From a bacterium (lineage in GTDB: Bacteria > Actinomycetota > Acidimicrobiia > Spongiisociales > UBA5794), in contig JAAETI010000263.1 in the NCBI GenBank assembly GCA_024228555.1, positions 1-46,146 of the forward strand: a stretch of DNA of 46,146 nt. The letters run 5' to 3'. Shown here piece after piece: positions 6,791 through 14,332 of the stretch. The notes below the pieces were generated by a model. The model searched no databases. It saw nothing but the letters and a program-made list of their open reading frames with translations, and was not told the origin of the DNA. Made by a program: the position numbers and the translations under genes. The number at the start of each line of letters is the position of its first letter. The stretch's first letter is position 1.

Positions 6791-7951
6791 GTGTCTGTGT
6801 TCTTGCATCCCTTTACCGGTCTAATCCCAGCCAGCGAATTCGCTCGTCGTGTCGTGGGCCCGCCAGCTTTGACGCTGTCTGTAGATCAGCGCGACGCCGC
6901 ACGTCTTGATCCTCTCAGCTTTCGGTACTCCGTTGGCCGGGGCGTTGGGACATCTCACAGCAAGGGCGTTGCGTGGCTCAGCGAGTGCCAGGATCGTGGT
7001 GCGCTGCGGCCGGCGGGTCCGGCGATCCTGGTGTATCGGCAGAGCGATGCGAACGGTTCCGCAACGGGCATCGTGGCCGATGTCTCGCTTAGGGCATATG
7101 ACGATGGTCTCATAAAACGTCATGAGAAGACGGTGGGGAAGACCCGTCGGAAGATGGAGAAGTACATCCGGTCGACCCGTATCTATGGCAATCCGGTGGC
7201 GCTGGCGCACGAACCTCACTACGCCGTTGACGCGACGATCGCAGCCCACGTGGAACGCGCTCCTGATGCAGGTTTCTCCACCACCGATGGTGTCGAGCAT
7301 CAGCTTTGGATTGTCGGAGGTTCCGAAGCAATCGAGGTGTGTGCGAGTTTCGACACAGGCCTATACATAACTGATGGGCACCACCGACTTGCGGCAGCAT
7401 CGGCGGTTGCCGCAGAGGAAGGTCGGTCTGATGCGTACTTCCCGGCGGGCCTATTTGCGACGTCACAATTGCGTCTCCGCTCTTTTGCGCGATGTGTGGA
7501 TGACCCTGGCCTCGACGCAGGCAGCATTATCGACCGGCTGCAGAGCGAACACCGTATGAAGGAAGTGAAGAAATCCAAGGCGCGTCCGCGAAGGCGTCAC
7601 GAGTTCGGAGTGAAGATCAGGGGCCACCACTTCCGGCTCCGTCTCGGTGGACAGTTGCCCGACGCGGAGATGCTTGATGTCGACCTTCTGCAGGAGCGCA
7701 TTTTGGGGCCGGTCTTCGGTATCACGGACCCGAGTACCGACAAACGTCTCCGCTTTGTCGCTGACATCCCCGAACGCAGCGAGCCTGTTCCTGATGCCGA
7801 TGCCTGGCTGCTTCCGTTCCCGATCGAAGTTGATGACGTTATGGCCGTTGCAGACTCAGGGCGAGTGATGCCGCCGAAATCGACGTGGTTCGCACCCAAG
7901 ATGCCAAGCGGTCTGGCCATCAGGACAGTCGACGAAGTCACTCTCGCTTAG
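6791..7951 (+). CDS. DUF1015 family protein (SerK/SbnI-like kinase fold)
   Basis: About 386 residues. The signature DGHHRLAAA near residue 195 marks the ParB/Srx-like fold of DUF1015, a family that includes free-serine kinase SerK of Thermococcus and the SbnI serine kinase. Other family features are VFLHPFTGLIPA at the N terminus, FRYSVGRGVG, and a C-terminal segment with LRFVADIPE. The probable reaction is phosphorylation of serine or a similar metabolite, but this is inference from the family. Start: GTG at 6791, chosen because the domain begins there; an earlier in-frame ATG at 6602 would add residues unlike the family and run close to pgk. The gene is divergent from the archaeal-type pgk, which suggests a link to phosphoglycerate/serine metabolism. 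Two hairpins follow its stop. Confidence 0.75.
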   Translation: MSVFLHPFTGLIPASEFARRVVGPPALTLSVDQRDAARLDPLSFRYSVGRGVGTSHSKGVAWLSECQDRGALRPAGPAILVYRQSDANGSATGIVADVSLRAYDDGLIKRHEKTVGKTRRKMEKYIRSTRIYGNPVALAHEPHYAVDATIAAHVERAPDAGFSTTDGVEHQLWIVGGSEAIEVCASFDTGLYITDGHHRLAAASAVAAEEGRSDAYFPAGLFATSQLRLRSFARCVDDPGLDAGSIIDRLQSEHRMKEVKKSKARPRRRHEFGVKIRGHHFRLRLGGQLPDAEMLDVDLLQERILGPVFGITDPSTDKRLRFVADIPERSEPVPDADAWLLPFPIEVDDVMAVADSGRVMPPKSTWFAPKMPSGLAIRTVDEVTLA

Positions 7952-7952
7952 A

Positions 7953-7971
7953 GACGAGCGAACTGCTCGTC
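7953..7971 (+). terminator. Hairpin just after the DUF1015 stop
   Basis: GACGAGC pairs perfectly with GCTCGTC around a five-base loop, starting two bases after the TAG of the DUF1015 gene. No T tract follows. Confidence 0.5.
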
Positions 7972-8030
7972 GGTCGGCTCCGCTCAGCGGTACCACGGCT
8001 CGGTTAGGTAGGGGATCGTCGTAGCCGGCA

Positions 8031-8054
8031 GCCCTCCCGTTGTTGTGGGAGGGC
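8031..8054. terminator. Perfect 8-bp hairpin between convergent genes
   Basis: GCCCTCCC and GGGAGGGC form an exact stem around an eight-base loop. It lies between the ends of the rightward DUF1015 gene and the leftward GntR gene and could serve both directions. No T tract is seen. Confidence 0.45.
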
Positions 8055-8161
8055 GGGGCTGGGGCTGAGCGAAGCGAGGGACAAGACCGGGAGGGGGAGA
8101 GGGTGCACACCTAGCGGGATGCAGATCATGTCTTGACCTCCCCTCGTGCGACCTGCGGTTG

Positions 8162-8884
8162 CTAGTCGTTGTTCGATCCGTGGGGGCGGAGGACCACGCT
8201 CTCGGCGGCTCCGCCGGCACTGGTCAGGGAGGCGAGGATCGCTTCGAACATCCGCATCCGTCCGGTTTCCACCTGTTGCTCGGCGATCTGCCTGGCAAGG
8301 TGATGGTTGCCCTTGAGCAGGGCGTCGAGGAGTTCGCGGTGCTCGCCCGCCTGCAGGTTGACGCTTTGCTCGATATTCAGACCAAGCGAGAGGAGGCGTC
8401 TCATTTCGTCGAGCAGATTGCCCAAGATTGCCGCCAGACGCGAACTGCCCGATGCTTCGGCGAGGATCTCGTGGAAGCGGATGACCCGGCTGGCACGTTG
8501 CTCGTACGTATCGCCGTCGTGTTCCTCGACAAGAGAGCGCAATTGTTGCAGTTGCTCGGGGGTGGCATTTGTCGCCGCCAACTCGGCTGCCGCCGGTTCG
8601 ATTACCTGTCGAAGCTGATAGATCTCTTGCACATCGGCAAGGGTGATCTCGGTTACCCGATAGCCATGACGAGGTCGAACCTCGACAAAACCCTCATGAA
8701 TCAACATTCCGAGCGCCTTCTTCACCGGGGTTTTGCTCATCCCAAGACGTTCGGCGATTTCGCCTTCGACGATGCGAGTTCCCGGCGCCAATTTGCACGA
8801 CAGGACTTCAGCCCGCAACACCGTGTAGGCCTTATCCGTGGCGCTTCTTGCCGATCCGTCGAGGTTGGCTTGAAAGTGTGGCAC
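8162..8884 (-). CDS. GntR-family regulator with FCD domain
   Basis: Transcriptional regulator of 240 residues. Residues ~15-85 make a winged helix: KAYTVLRAEVLSCKLAPGTR, EGEIAERLGMSKTPVKKAL, then HEGFVEVRPRHGYRVTEI. The C-terminal half is an all-helical FCD ligand domain with RQVIEPAAAELAA, VIRFHEILAEAS and AGEHRELLDALLKGNHHLA; the Asp/His metal-binding positions typical of FCD appear to be present (FHEIL, EHRELL). FCD members usually bind small organic acids. It is divergent from the CDF metal exporter across a 100-bp gap and might control it, but GntR control of metal export is unusual, so the true target may lie elsewhere. Confidence 0.88.
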   Translation of the reverse strand: MPHFQANLDGSARSATDKAYTVLRAEVLSCKLAPGTRIVEGEIAERLGMSKTPVKKALGMLIHEGFVEVRPRHGYRVTEITLADVQEIYQLRQVIEPAAAELAATNATPEQLQQLRSLVEEHDGDTYEQRASRVIRFHEILAEASGSSRLAAILGNLLDEMRRLLSLGLNIEQSVNLQAGEHRELLDALLKGNHHLARQIAEQQVETGRMRMFEAILASLTSAGGAAESVVLRPHGSNND

Positions 8885-8984
8885 TTTAGCTTGACGCCTC
8901 TGGTATCTCTGCTTAACTATGCTGAAATCTTACACGGTTCGAGATCTTTGATGTTGAGACCTCACATGGACAAAGGATAGCGCC

Positions 8985-10088
8985 CTGAAATCCGATAATC
9001 CCGCAGCGACAGATTCTCCAACGACAGACCATGAGCACGATCATGGTCATACCCACGATGACCATGGGCACAGCCACGAGCACGGCAACAGCTTGTGGAG
9101 CCGGTTGAGATCCTTCTACGTTCCCCACAGCCACGATTCTGCCGATTCGATCGATAATGCCCTCGAGTCTTCGGAAAAGGGAATCCGAGCGGTCAAGATC
9201 TCCCTGGTCGCCCTGATGGTGACTGCGATCCTTCAGGTCTTGATTGTGTTGGTTACCGGATCTGTTGCGCTTCTAGCCGACACCATCCACAACTTCTCAG
9301 ATGCGCTCACATCTATCCCGCTCTGGATTGCCTTCGTGCTGGGGAGGCGTGCAGCGACCAAGTCGTACACCTACGGCTACCGGAGAGCTGAGGACATTGC
9401 CGGACTGTTCATCGTCGCCATGATCGCCCTGTCTGCTGTTCTTGCCGCATGGGAGTCGGTCGACCGGTTGTTCAATCCTCGAGACGTTGAGTACCTGGGT
9501 CTGGTCGCAGCTGCCGGGGTCGTCGGGTTCATTGGCAACGAGTTCGTCGCCATCTACCGGATGCGGGTGGGGAGGGAGATCGGATCTGCTGCCCTCGTCG
9601 CCGACGCCCACCACGCCCGCACCGATGGCCTGACCTCGCTGGCGGTCTTGTTTGGCGCCATCGGTGTTGCTGTCGGTTTCCCGGCCGCCGACCCCATCAT
9701 CGGGCTAATGATCACAGTCGCCATCCTGTTCATTCTTCGTGACGCCACCAAGCAAGTGTTGTGTCGCCTCATGGACGGTGTTGAACCGCAAACAGTCGAA
9801 GAGGTCGAAGCCAATGCAGCCAGGATCGCTGGCGTGCTTGGTGTCGAAGACGTGCGAGTACGCTGGATCGGGCATCGCCTTGATGCAACTGTCCAGGTCG
9901 TCGTTGACGAGAGACTCTCGTTGGTCGACGGGCATGACATAGCGCACGAGGTGACAGACGCGCTGGAGGGTGCGATGCCAAATCTCGACAATATCGTGGT
10001 CCACGTGGAGCCGGGTGCCGCAGGCAACCACGACCAAGCCCTGCTCCAACGACATGATCACAGCCATTCGGAGTCGCCACCCTCGTGA
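8985..10088 (+). CDS. Cation diffusion facilitator metal exporter, CTG start
   Basis: Inner-membrane proton/metal antiporter that exports Zn, Co or similar ions; 367 residues from the proposed start. Six membrane helices run from about residue 65 to 245, with the CDF metal sites HNFSD in helix 2 and HHARTD in helix 5; a cytoplasmic C-terminal domain follows, with a His-rich end (HDHSHSE). The frame has no ATG, GTG or TTG before the TTG at 9093, yet the codons from 8985 encode a classic His-rich leader (HEHDHGHTHDDHGHSHEHG). The CTG at 8985 has AAAGGA seven bases before it, so I start there. The stop overlaps the GTG of the following ABC relic. Confidence 0.85.
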   Translation: MKSDNPAATDSPTTDHEHDHGHTHDDHGHSHEHGNSLWSRLRSFYVPHSHDSADSIDNALESSEKGIRAVKISLVALMVTAILQVLIVLVTGSVALLADTIHNFSDALTSIPLWIAFVLGRRAATKSYTYGYRRAEDIAGLFIVAMIALSAVLAAWESVDRLFNPRDVEYLGLVAAAGVVGFIGNEFVAIYRMRVGREIGSAALVADAHHARTDGLTSLAVLFGAIGVAVGFPAADPIIGLMITVAILFILRDATKQVLCRLMDGVEPQTVEEVEANAARIAGVLGVEDVRVRWIGHRLDATVQVVVDERLSLVDGHDIAHEVTDALEGAMPNLDNIVVHVEPGAAGNHDQALLQRHDHSHSESPPS

Positions 10089-10321
10089 TTGGGAGCGCAC
10101 CGACGTCGAGCCAGTCCCGCCTGGGAGTGGATTCAACAGACACCGGTGCGCTGCTTTCGATCAACGACCTGGCCGTGCGTTTTTCGACGCCTGATCGGGA
10201 TGTCAACGCCGTCAACGGTGTCGACATCGATGTGCATGCCGGTCTCATGATCTTGGCTGCATCACTGGGGTTTGCGTTGATCGCATTCGCCATGCAAGAA
10301 CGAATCAACCCTCGTCTGTGA
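10085..10321 (+). pseudogene. Fused relic of a peptide ABC transporter (ATPase N-end + permease C-end)
   Basis: A 78-residue open frame made of two unrelated pieces. Residues ~21-53 (LLSINDLAVRFSTPDRDV onward) look like the N terminus of an OppD/DppD ATPase up to the strand just before the Walker A loop, which is absent. Residues ~54-78 (LMILAASLGFALIAFAMQ then ERINPRL) look like the last membrane helix and C-terminal PRL of an OppC/DppC-type permease. The simplest reading is an in-frame deletion that removed most of a multi-gene transporter operon. The GTG start overlaps the CDF stop, and the frame ends 11 bases before the hutH ATG, so it may still be translated. It cannot act as a transporter. 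Confidence 0.7.
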
Positions 10322-10332
10322 GGTCGATAAAC

Positions 10333-11838
10333 ATGAACTCAGTAGTCCTCGACGGCGGTGCAATCGCCAGGGCCGACGTGATCGCGGTGGCACAGCGCCA
10401 GACCTCGGTAACCCTCGGGGATGTCGCCAGACAACGAATGCTCGCAGCCCGAGCTGTGGTCGAGGAGGCCGTGACGGGCGACGATGTTGTCTATGGGGTG
10501 ACAACCGGTTTCGGGGCATTGGCCTCAACGCACATCGGTCAGGACGAAGTGGACGAACTACAGCACCGTCTTGTGCGATCTCATGCCGCGGCGGTGGGTG
10601 AACCACTCGCCGACGAGATTGTACGGGCGATGCTGGTGCTGCGAGCGAGAACACTCTCCCAGGGCCACTCTGGAGTCCGGCCTGTGGTTGTGGAGCGTCT
10701 CCTGCATCTTCTGGAGCACGACATCCTGCCGGTGGTGCCAAGTCATGGCTCAGTTGGCGCCAGTGGTGATCTCGCCCAATTCGCTCACCTTGCCCTGCCC
10801 TTGATCGGCGAAGGGCTGGTCAGCGTGCACGGGGAGATCGAGCCCGCGACTACAGCACTTGCCGATGCCGGTGTCGAGCCCCTGACTCTTGCCGCAAAGG
10901 AAGGGTTGAGTCTTCTCAACGGCACCGAGGGGATGCTGGCGATAGGCATCATTGCGTTGAACCAAGCGGAGACGCTTGTCGCTGCCGCCGACGGTGCGTG
11001 TGCTTTGAGCGTCGAAGCCCTTCTCGGCTCCTCGATTCCATTCCAAGCCCGTATCCATGATCTGCGTCCCCATCCTGGGCAGAGCGAGTCGGCGCGTCGG
11101 ATTCGATCGTTGTTGGCCGGATCGGGAATCGTCGAATCGCACGCCGCAGACTTCGACCATGCCGTCCAGGACGCCTACAGCTTGCGCTGCGCCCCTCAGG
11201 TGCATGGGGCGGTGCGCGACGTTATTGGGTATGCCACCGCCGTCTTTGATCGGGAAGCGGGAGCGGTTGTCGACAACCCGATCGTGTTCGCCGATAGCGG
11301 TGACGTTGTCTCGGGAGGCAACTTCCACGGTCAGCCGCTGGCGTTTGCACTGGACTTTCTGGCCATCGCCGTTGCGGAACTCGGTTCGATATCGGAGCGA
11401 CGCACCGATCGTCTCCTCGACCCTTCCCGTTCATCCGGTCTGACACCATTTCTGGCCAGTAAGCCTGGGGTCGATTCCGGCTACATGCTTTCGCAGTACA
11501 CGGCGGCCGCATTGGTGGCCGAAAACCGCATCCTTGCTCACCCCGCTTCTGTTGACTCGATTCCGACCTCGGGACTCCAGGAGGACCACGTATCGATGGG
11601 TTTTGGCGCCGCGACCAAGCTGCTTCGGGTGCTCAAGTCGGTGAGCCAGGTGTTGGCGGTGGAATTCATGTGCGCTGCCCAGGGCGTCGATCAGCGAGCT
11701 CCGCTGCGACCGGCGGCGGGGACAGCGGCTCTTCATGCGACGATCCGTTCCCGTGTTCCCAGGCTGGACCACGACCGCCCGATTGGCGGCGACATCGTGG
11801 CGATAGCGGAGCAAATCCGCAATGGAGACCTGGCGTGA
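10333..11838 (+). CDS. hutH: Histidine ammonia-lyase
   Basis: Converts L-histidine to urocanate and ammonia, first step of histidine degradation; cytosolic homotetramer in the family. 501 residues from ATG 10333, the usual length. The MIO cofactor triad Ala-Ser-Gly is at residues 143-145 within GSVGASGDLAQF. Other hallmarks are VYGVTTGFGALAST near residue 50, LLNGTEGMLA, the QDAYSLRCAPQVHGA block, and a DNPIVFADSGDVVSGGNFHGQ segment. GAGGT lies eight bases before the ATG; an in-frame GTG at 10318 is the alternative. No other hut gene is in the window. The ABC relic just upstream suggests this was once an uptake-plus-degradation operon. The 3' end overlaps the start of the cupin-like gene. Confidence 0.95.
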   Translation: MNSVVLDGGAIARADVIAVAQRQTSVTLGDVARQRMLAARAVVEEAVTGDDVVYGVTTGFGALASTHIGQDEVDELQHRLVRSHAAAVGEPLADEIVRAMLVLRARTLSQGHSGVRPVVVERLLHLLEHDILPVVPSHGSVGASGDLAQFAHLALPLIGEGLVSVHGEIEPATTALADAGVEPLTLAAKEGLSLLNGTEGMLAIGIIALNQAETLVAAADGACALSVEALLGSSIPFQARIHDLRPHPGQSESARRIRSLLAGSGIVESHAADFDHAVQDAYSLRCAPQVHGAVRDVIGYATAVFDREAGAVVDNPIVFADSGDVVSGGNFHGQPLAFALDFLAIAVAELGSISERRTDRLLDPSRSSGLTPFLASKPGVDSGYMLSQYTAAALVAENRILAHPASVDSIPTSGLQEDHVSMGFGAATKLLRVLKSVSQVLAVEFMCAAQGVDQRAPLRPAAGTAALHATIRSRVPRLDHDRPIGGDIVAIAEQIRNGDLA

Positions 11839-12240
11839 CACCGAGAGCATCATCTACACGATCTCGGGCCGGTGGTGTTTTGTACCGCCGAGGACGGGGA
11901 AGAGGTTCATACTGCGATCAACGCCAACGATTTGTTCCATTTCCCCTGCGGAGTACCGACGGGTTTTGAGGCTCCGTTCCCCGAGCCGGCCGTGATTCTC
12001 ATCCTCAAAGAGGGGAGCGAGTCGTACGACGAAATGATTTCAGGAATGGTCTGGGCCAAGAACCAACTGGAGAAGGAGGCCGTCGGGGGGAGAGCCGTTC
12101 TACTACCGCGAGCTTCCAGAGGGCATCTGGTGGCCCTTCAGGAGGCATTTGAGGAGTTCTACGAGCAACTCGATTTCAGAACTTGGCAGTTGAGGACCAC
12201 CTCAACCGGTGGAATGTCGTTCCCTGGGTACATGTATTGA
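11822..12240 (+). pseudogene. Frameshifted cupin-like gene after hutH
   Basis: Two frames together give one plausible small protein. The ATG at 11822, inside the end of hutH, opens METWRDTESIIYTISGR, whose E-S-I-I-Y-x-I-S-G resembles the end of a cupin first motif. The continuation EDGEEVHTAINANDLFHFPC and GVPTGFEAP, resembling the second cupin motif, is in another frame that runs from a GTG at 11872 to 12240. The frames can be joined by a -1 shift, for example at the T run 11878-11881. It may be a true mutation, a base-calling error or a programmed shift. The C-terminal ~65 residues, ending MSFPGYMY, match nothing I know. If only the GTG frame is real it is a 122-residue protein. Confidence 0.45.
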
Positions 12241-12390
12241 TCTGATCTAGATGCGGAGGCAGCTGCGCTCTAGGGTCTTGTCCCGCCGTTCGTTGTGGCC
12301 CACGACGGGCCAGCGCCTTCCCATATGCATTTTCGGCCTCTATCGTTGGTTGGTAGGGAACGGCATCGGGGATACTGTGAGACAAGCCGC

Positions 12391-14262
12391 ATGATGAAGG
12401 CGAGGCTGACAGCGATCGTCAGTCTGCTGCTGGTGGGCAGCGTGATCGCGCCCGCTGCGGCCGGTGCCCAAACGGACGACACCGACACGGTGCCCGACGT
12501 CTATCCGATGGTTTTTCCTGTCGGCGGTTCGCACTCATTCACCGACACATTTGGTGCTCCCCGGTCCGAGGGTCGCAAGCACCAAGGCGCCGATGTCTTT
12601 ACCGACAAGCTCACTCCAGTGTTGGCAGTGGCCGATGGCACCGTCCGGAGGGTCGCAACAGGTGATCGCTCCGGTCGATACATCGTCATCGAGCACGACG
12701 ATGGATGGCGGTCCTACTACCTGCATCTCAACAACGATTCCCCCGGCACTGACGACGGGCTTGCCGACGACTGGATCGTCGAGGCGGGCACCGAGGTCGA
12801 GGCCGGCGACGTGATTGATTTTGTGGGCGACAGCGGAAACGCCGAGTCGACCCCGTCCCACCTACATTTCGAGCTGCACACTCCTGACGGTCTTGCGGTC
12901 AATCCGACACCGCACCTTTTGGCAGCAACCGGTGTACCGCTTGATGAGATCGCAGTGACCCCAAGCCCAGCATCGGCAGCGCCATCCCCCGAAACTAGGA
13001 ATACGGAGTTGGTGGGTCACGTGGATCCGGGTGGTGGGTTCGCCGCCGGTCTCGCGATCCGCTCCGACATCGTCTACATGGGTACCTGGGGTCGACCCGA
13101 CGCATGCCCTGCATCGGGTGTCCGTCTGATTGACGCTGCCGACCCTGCAGCCCCGGAAGTGATCGGGTCGATTGCCTCGGGTGAAGAGTTTCCCGGTACT
13201 GACACCGACAGTGTCTGGGTCGGTGAGATCGAAACTGACACATACACCGGAGATCTGGCGGTCGTTGCGGTCAGTCTTTGCGACAACGGGGAGCGGGAGC
13301 GGCGCCGGGATGCCTTCCGCGGTCTTGCCATCTACGACGTGACCGATCCGCTGCAGCCCGAATTGTTGAGCACTATCGAGTCCGGTACCGGTACTCAGGG
13401 AGTCCACGATGTTGATGTTGCCGCTCGCACCGACGGGCAGGTTCTGGCTGCGGCGACGGTGATGCAGTCGGCAATCCATAGCGAGGGTGCAGCCGGAGAC
13501 GTACGATTGGTCGATCTCAGCGACCCGTCGCGACCATTTGCGGTGGGGACCTGGGACTTCCGCACCGACGGGGATGCCGACGAGGTTGCCGCACTGCTCG
13601 AGCAGGGCCCCGAGGAAGAGCTTCATTCGCACAGCGTTGCTTTTGCGGCGGGTGGAAGGCGATTGTGGGTTGGCAATTGGGACGCAGGCGCAACGCTTCT
13701 TGCTGTCGATGACCCCGGGCGACCACGGATCGTTGATCGAGTCGCTGAGGTCGCAAGTGGCGAGGGCAACCTTCATACGGTCGTCTCAGATGCGCAGCGC
13801 GGTGTCGTAGTCGTCACATCCGAGGATCTGTACCCAACCGACCGCGGCATCCACACCGCAGGGTGGGGCCATCAAGTTGTACTCGACTTGTCCGGCGATC
13901 CGATCGGCAGCTTCTATGGACCGGCCGGCAACCCTGATGACGAGGATATTCCGATGGATGGATTCTTCTCCGCCCACGACTTCGAGATACAGGACGGCCT
14001 CGTATTCACCTCGTGGTATTCAGGGGGAGTACGCATCGTTGACTTGGCCGACCCGACCGATCCAAGCGAAGTTGGGTATTTCGTCCCGCCCGCCCGCTCT
14101 GACCCGCAGGGATATTGGACTGCACCCGATGGTGGCTTGAGTTTCCCAATGGTCTGGGATGTGCTGGTCGAAGGCGATCGACTGTACATCAGCGATATGA
14201 ATAGCGGTCTGTGGATTGCCCGATTCACCGGAAACGATCCAACACCCTTCGCAGGGGCTTAG
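12391..14262 (+). CDS. Secreted M23 peptidase with LVIVD-repeat propeller
   Basis: A 623-residue exported protein. Residues 1-27 are a signal peptide (SLLLVGSVIAPAAAGAQ). Residues ~40-175 are a LytM/M23 zinc peptidase domain with ligands H64 and D68 in HQGAD and H159 in SHLHFELH; H112 in YYLHL is the other conserved His. Such domains cut peptide crosslinks in peptidoglycan or act as degenerate activators. From ~190 to the end are LVIVD-type beta-propeller repeats (for example VRLIDAADPAAPEVIGSIAS, LAIYDVTDPLQPELLSTIES, VRIVDLADPTDPSEVGYF), usually surface adhesion or binding modules. The start is the ATG at 12391 because the signal peptide begins there. The combination suggests a wall-associated protein. 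It ends at a strong bidirectional terminator. Confidence 0.87.
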   Translation: MMKARLTAIVSLLLVGSVIAPAAAGAQTDDTDTVPDVYPMVFPVGGSHSFTDTFGAPRSEGRKHQGADVFTDKLTPVLAVADGTVRRVATGDRSGRYIVIEHDDGWRSYYLHLNNDSPGTDDGLADDWIVEAGTEVEAGDVIDFVGDSGNAESTPSHLHFELHTPDGLAVNPTPHLLAATGVPLDEIAVTPSPASAAPSPETRNTELVGHVDPGGGFAAGLAIRSDIVYMGTWGRPDACPASGVRLIDAADPAAPEVIGSIASGEEFPGTDTDSVWVGEIETDTYTGDLAVVAVSLCDNGERERRRDAFRGLAIYDVTDPLQPELLSTIESGTGTQGVHDVDVAARTDGQVLAAATVMQSAIHSEGAAGDVRLVDLSDPSRPFAVGTWDFRTDGDADEVAALLEQGPEEELHSHSVAFAAGGRRLWVGNWDAGATLLAVDDPGRPRIVDRVAEVASGEGNLHTVVSDAQRGVVVVTSEDLYPTDRGIHTAGWGHQVVLDLSGDPIGSFYGPAGNPDDEDIPMDGFFSAHDFEIQDGLVFTSWYSGGVRIVDLADPTDPSEVGYFVPPARSDPQGYWTAPDGGLSFPMVWDVLVEGDRLYISDMNSGLWIARFTGNDPTPFAGA

Positions 14263-14288
14263 TCGCGCTCTGGCCCCCCGGTGCGCGC

Positions 14289-14321
14289 AAAGGGGGCGCC
14301 CGATGTTCGGGCGCCCCCTTT
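14289..14321. terminator. Strong bidirectional terminator
   Basis: AAAGGGGGCGCCCGA and its exact complement form a 15-bp stem around the three-base loop TGT, with A and T runs on the outer sides. It lies between the stops of the converging M23 gene and 5'-nucleotidase gene and should work in both directions. Confidence 0.92.
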
Positions 14322-14332
14322 CTTCGCTTTGG

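Noticed and set aside
8159-8980. 273-codon frame opposite the GntR gene
   Set aside because: The minus strand encodes a complete GntR-FCD regulator; this frame is its complement.
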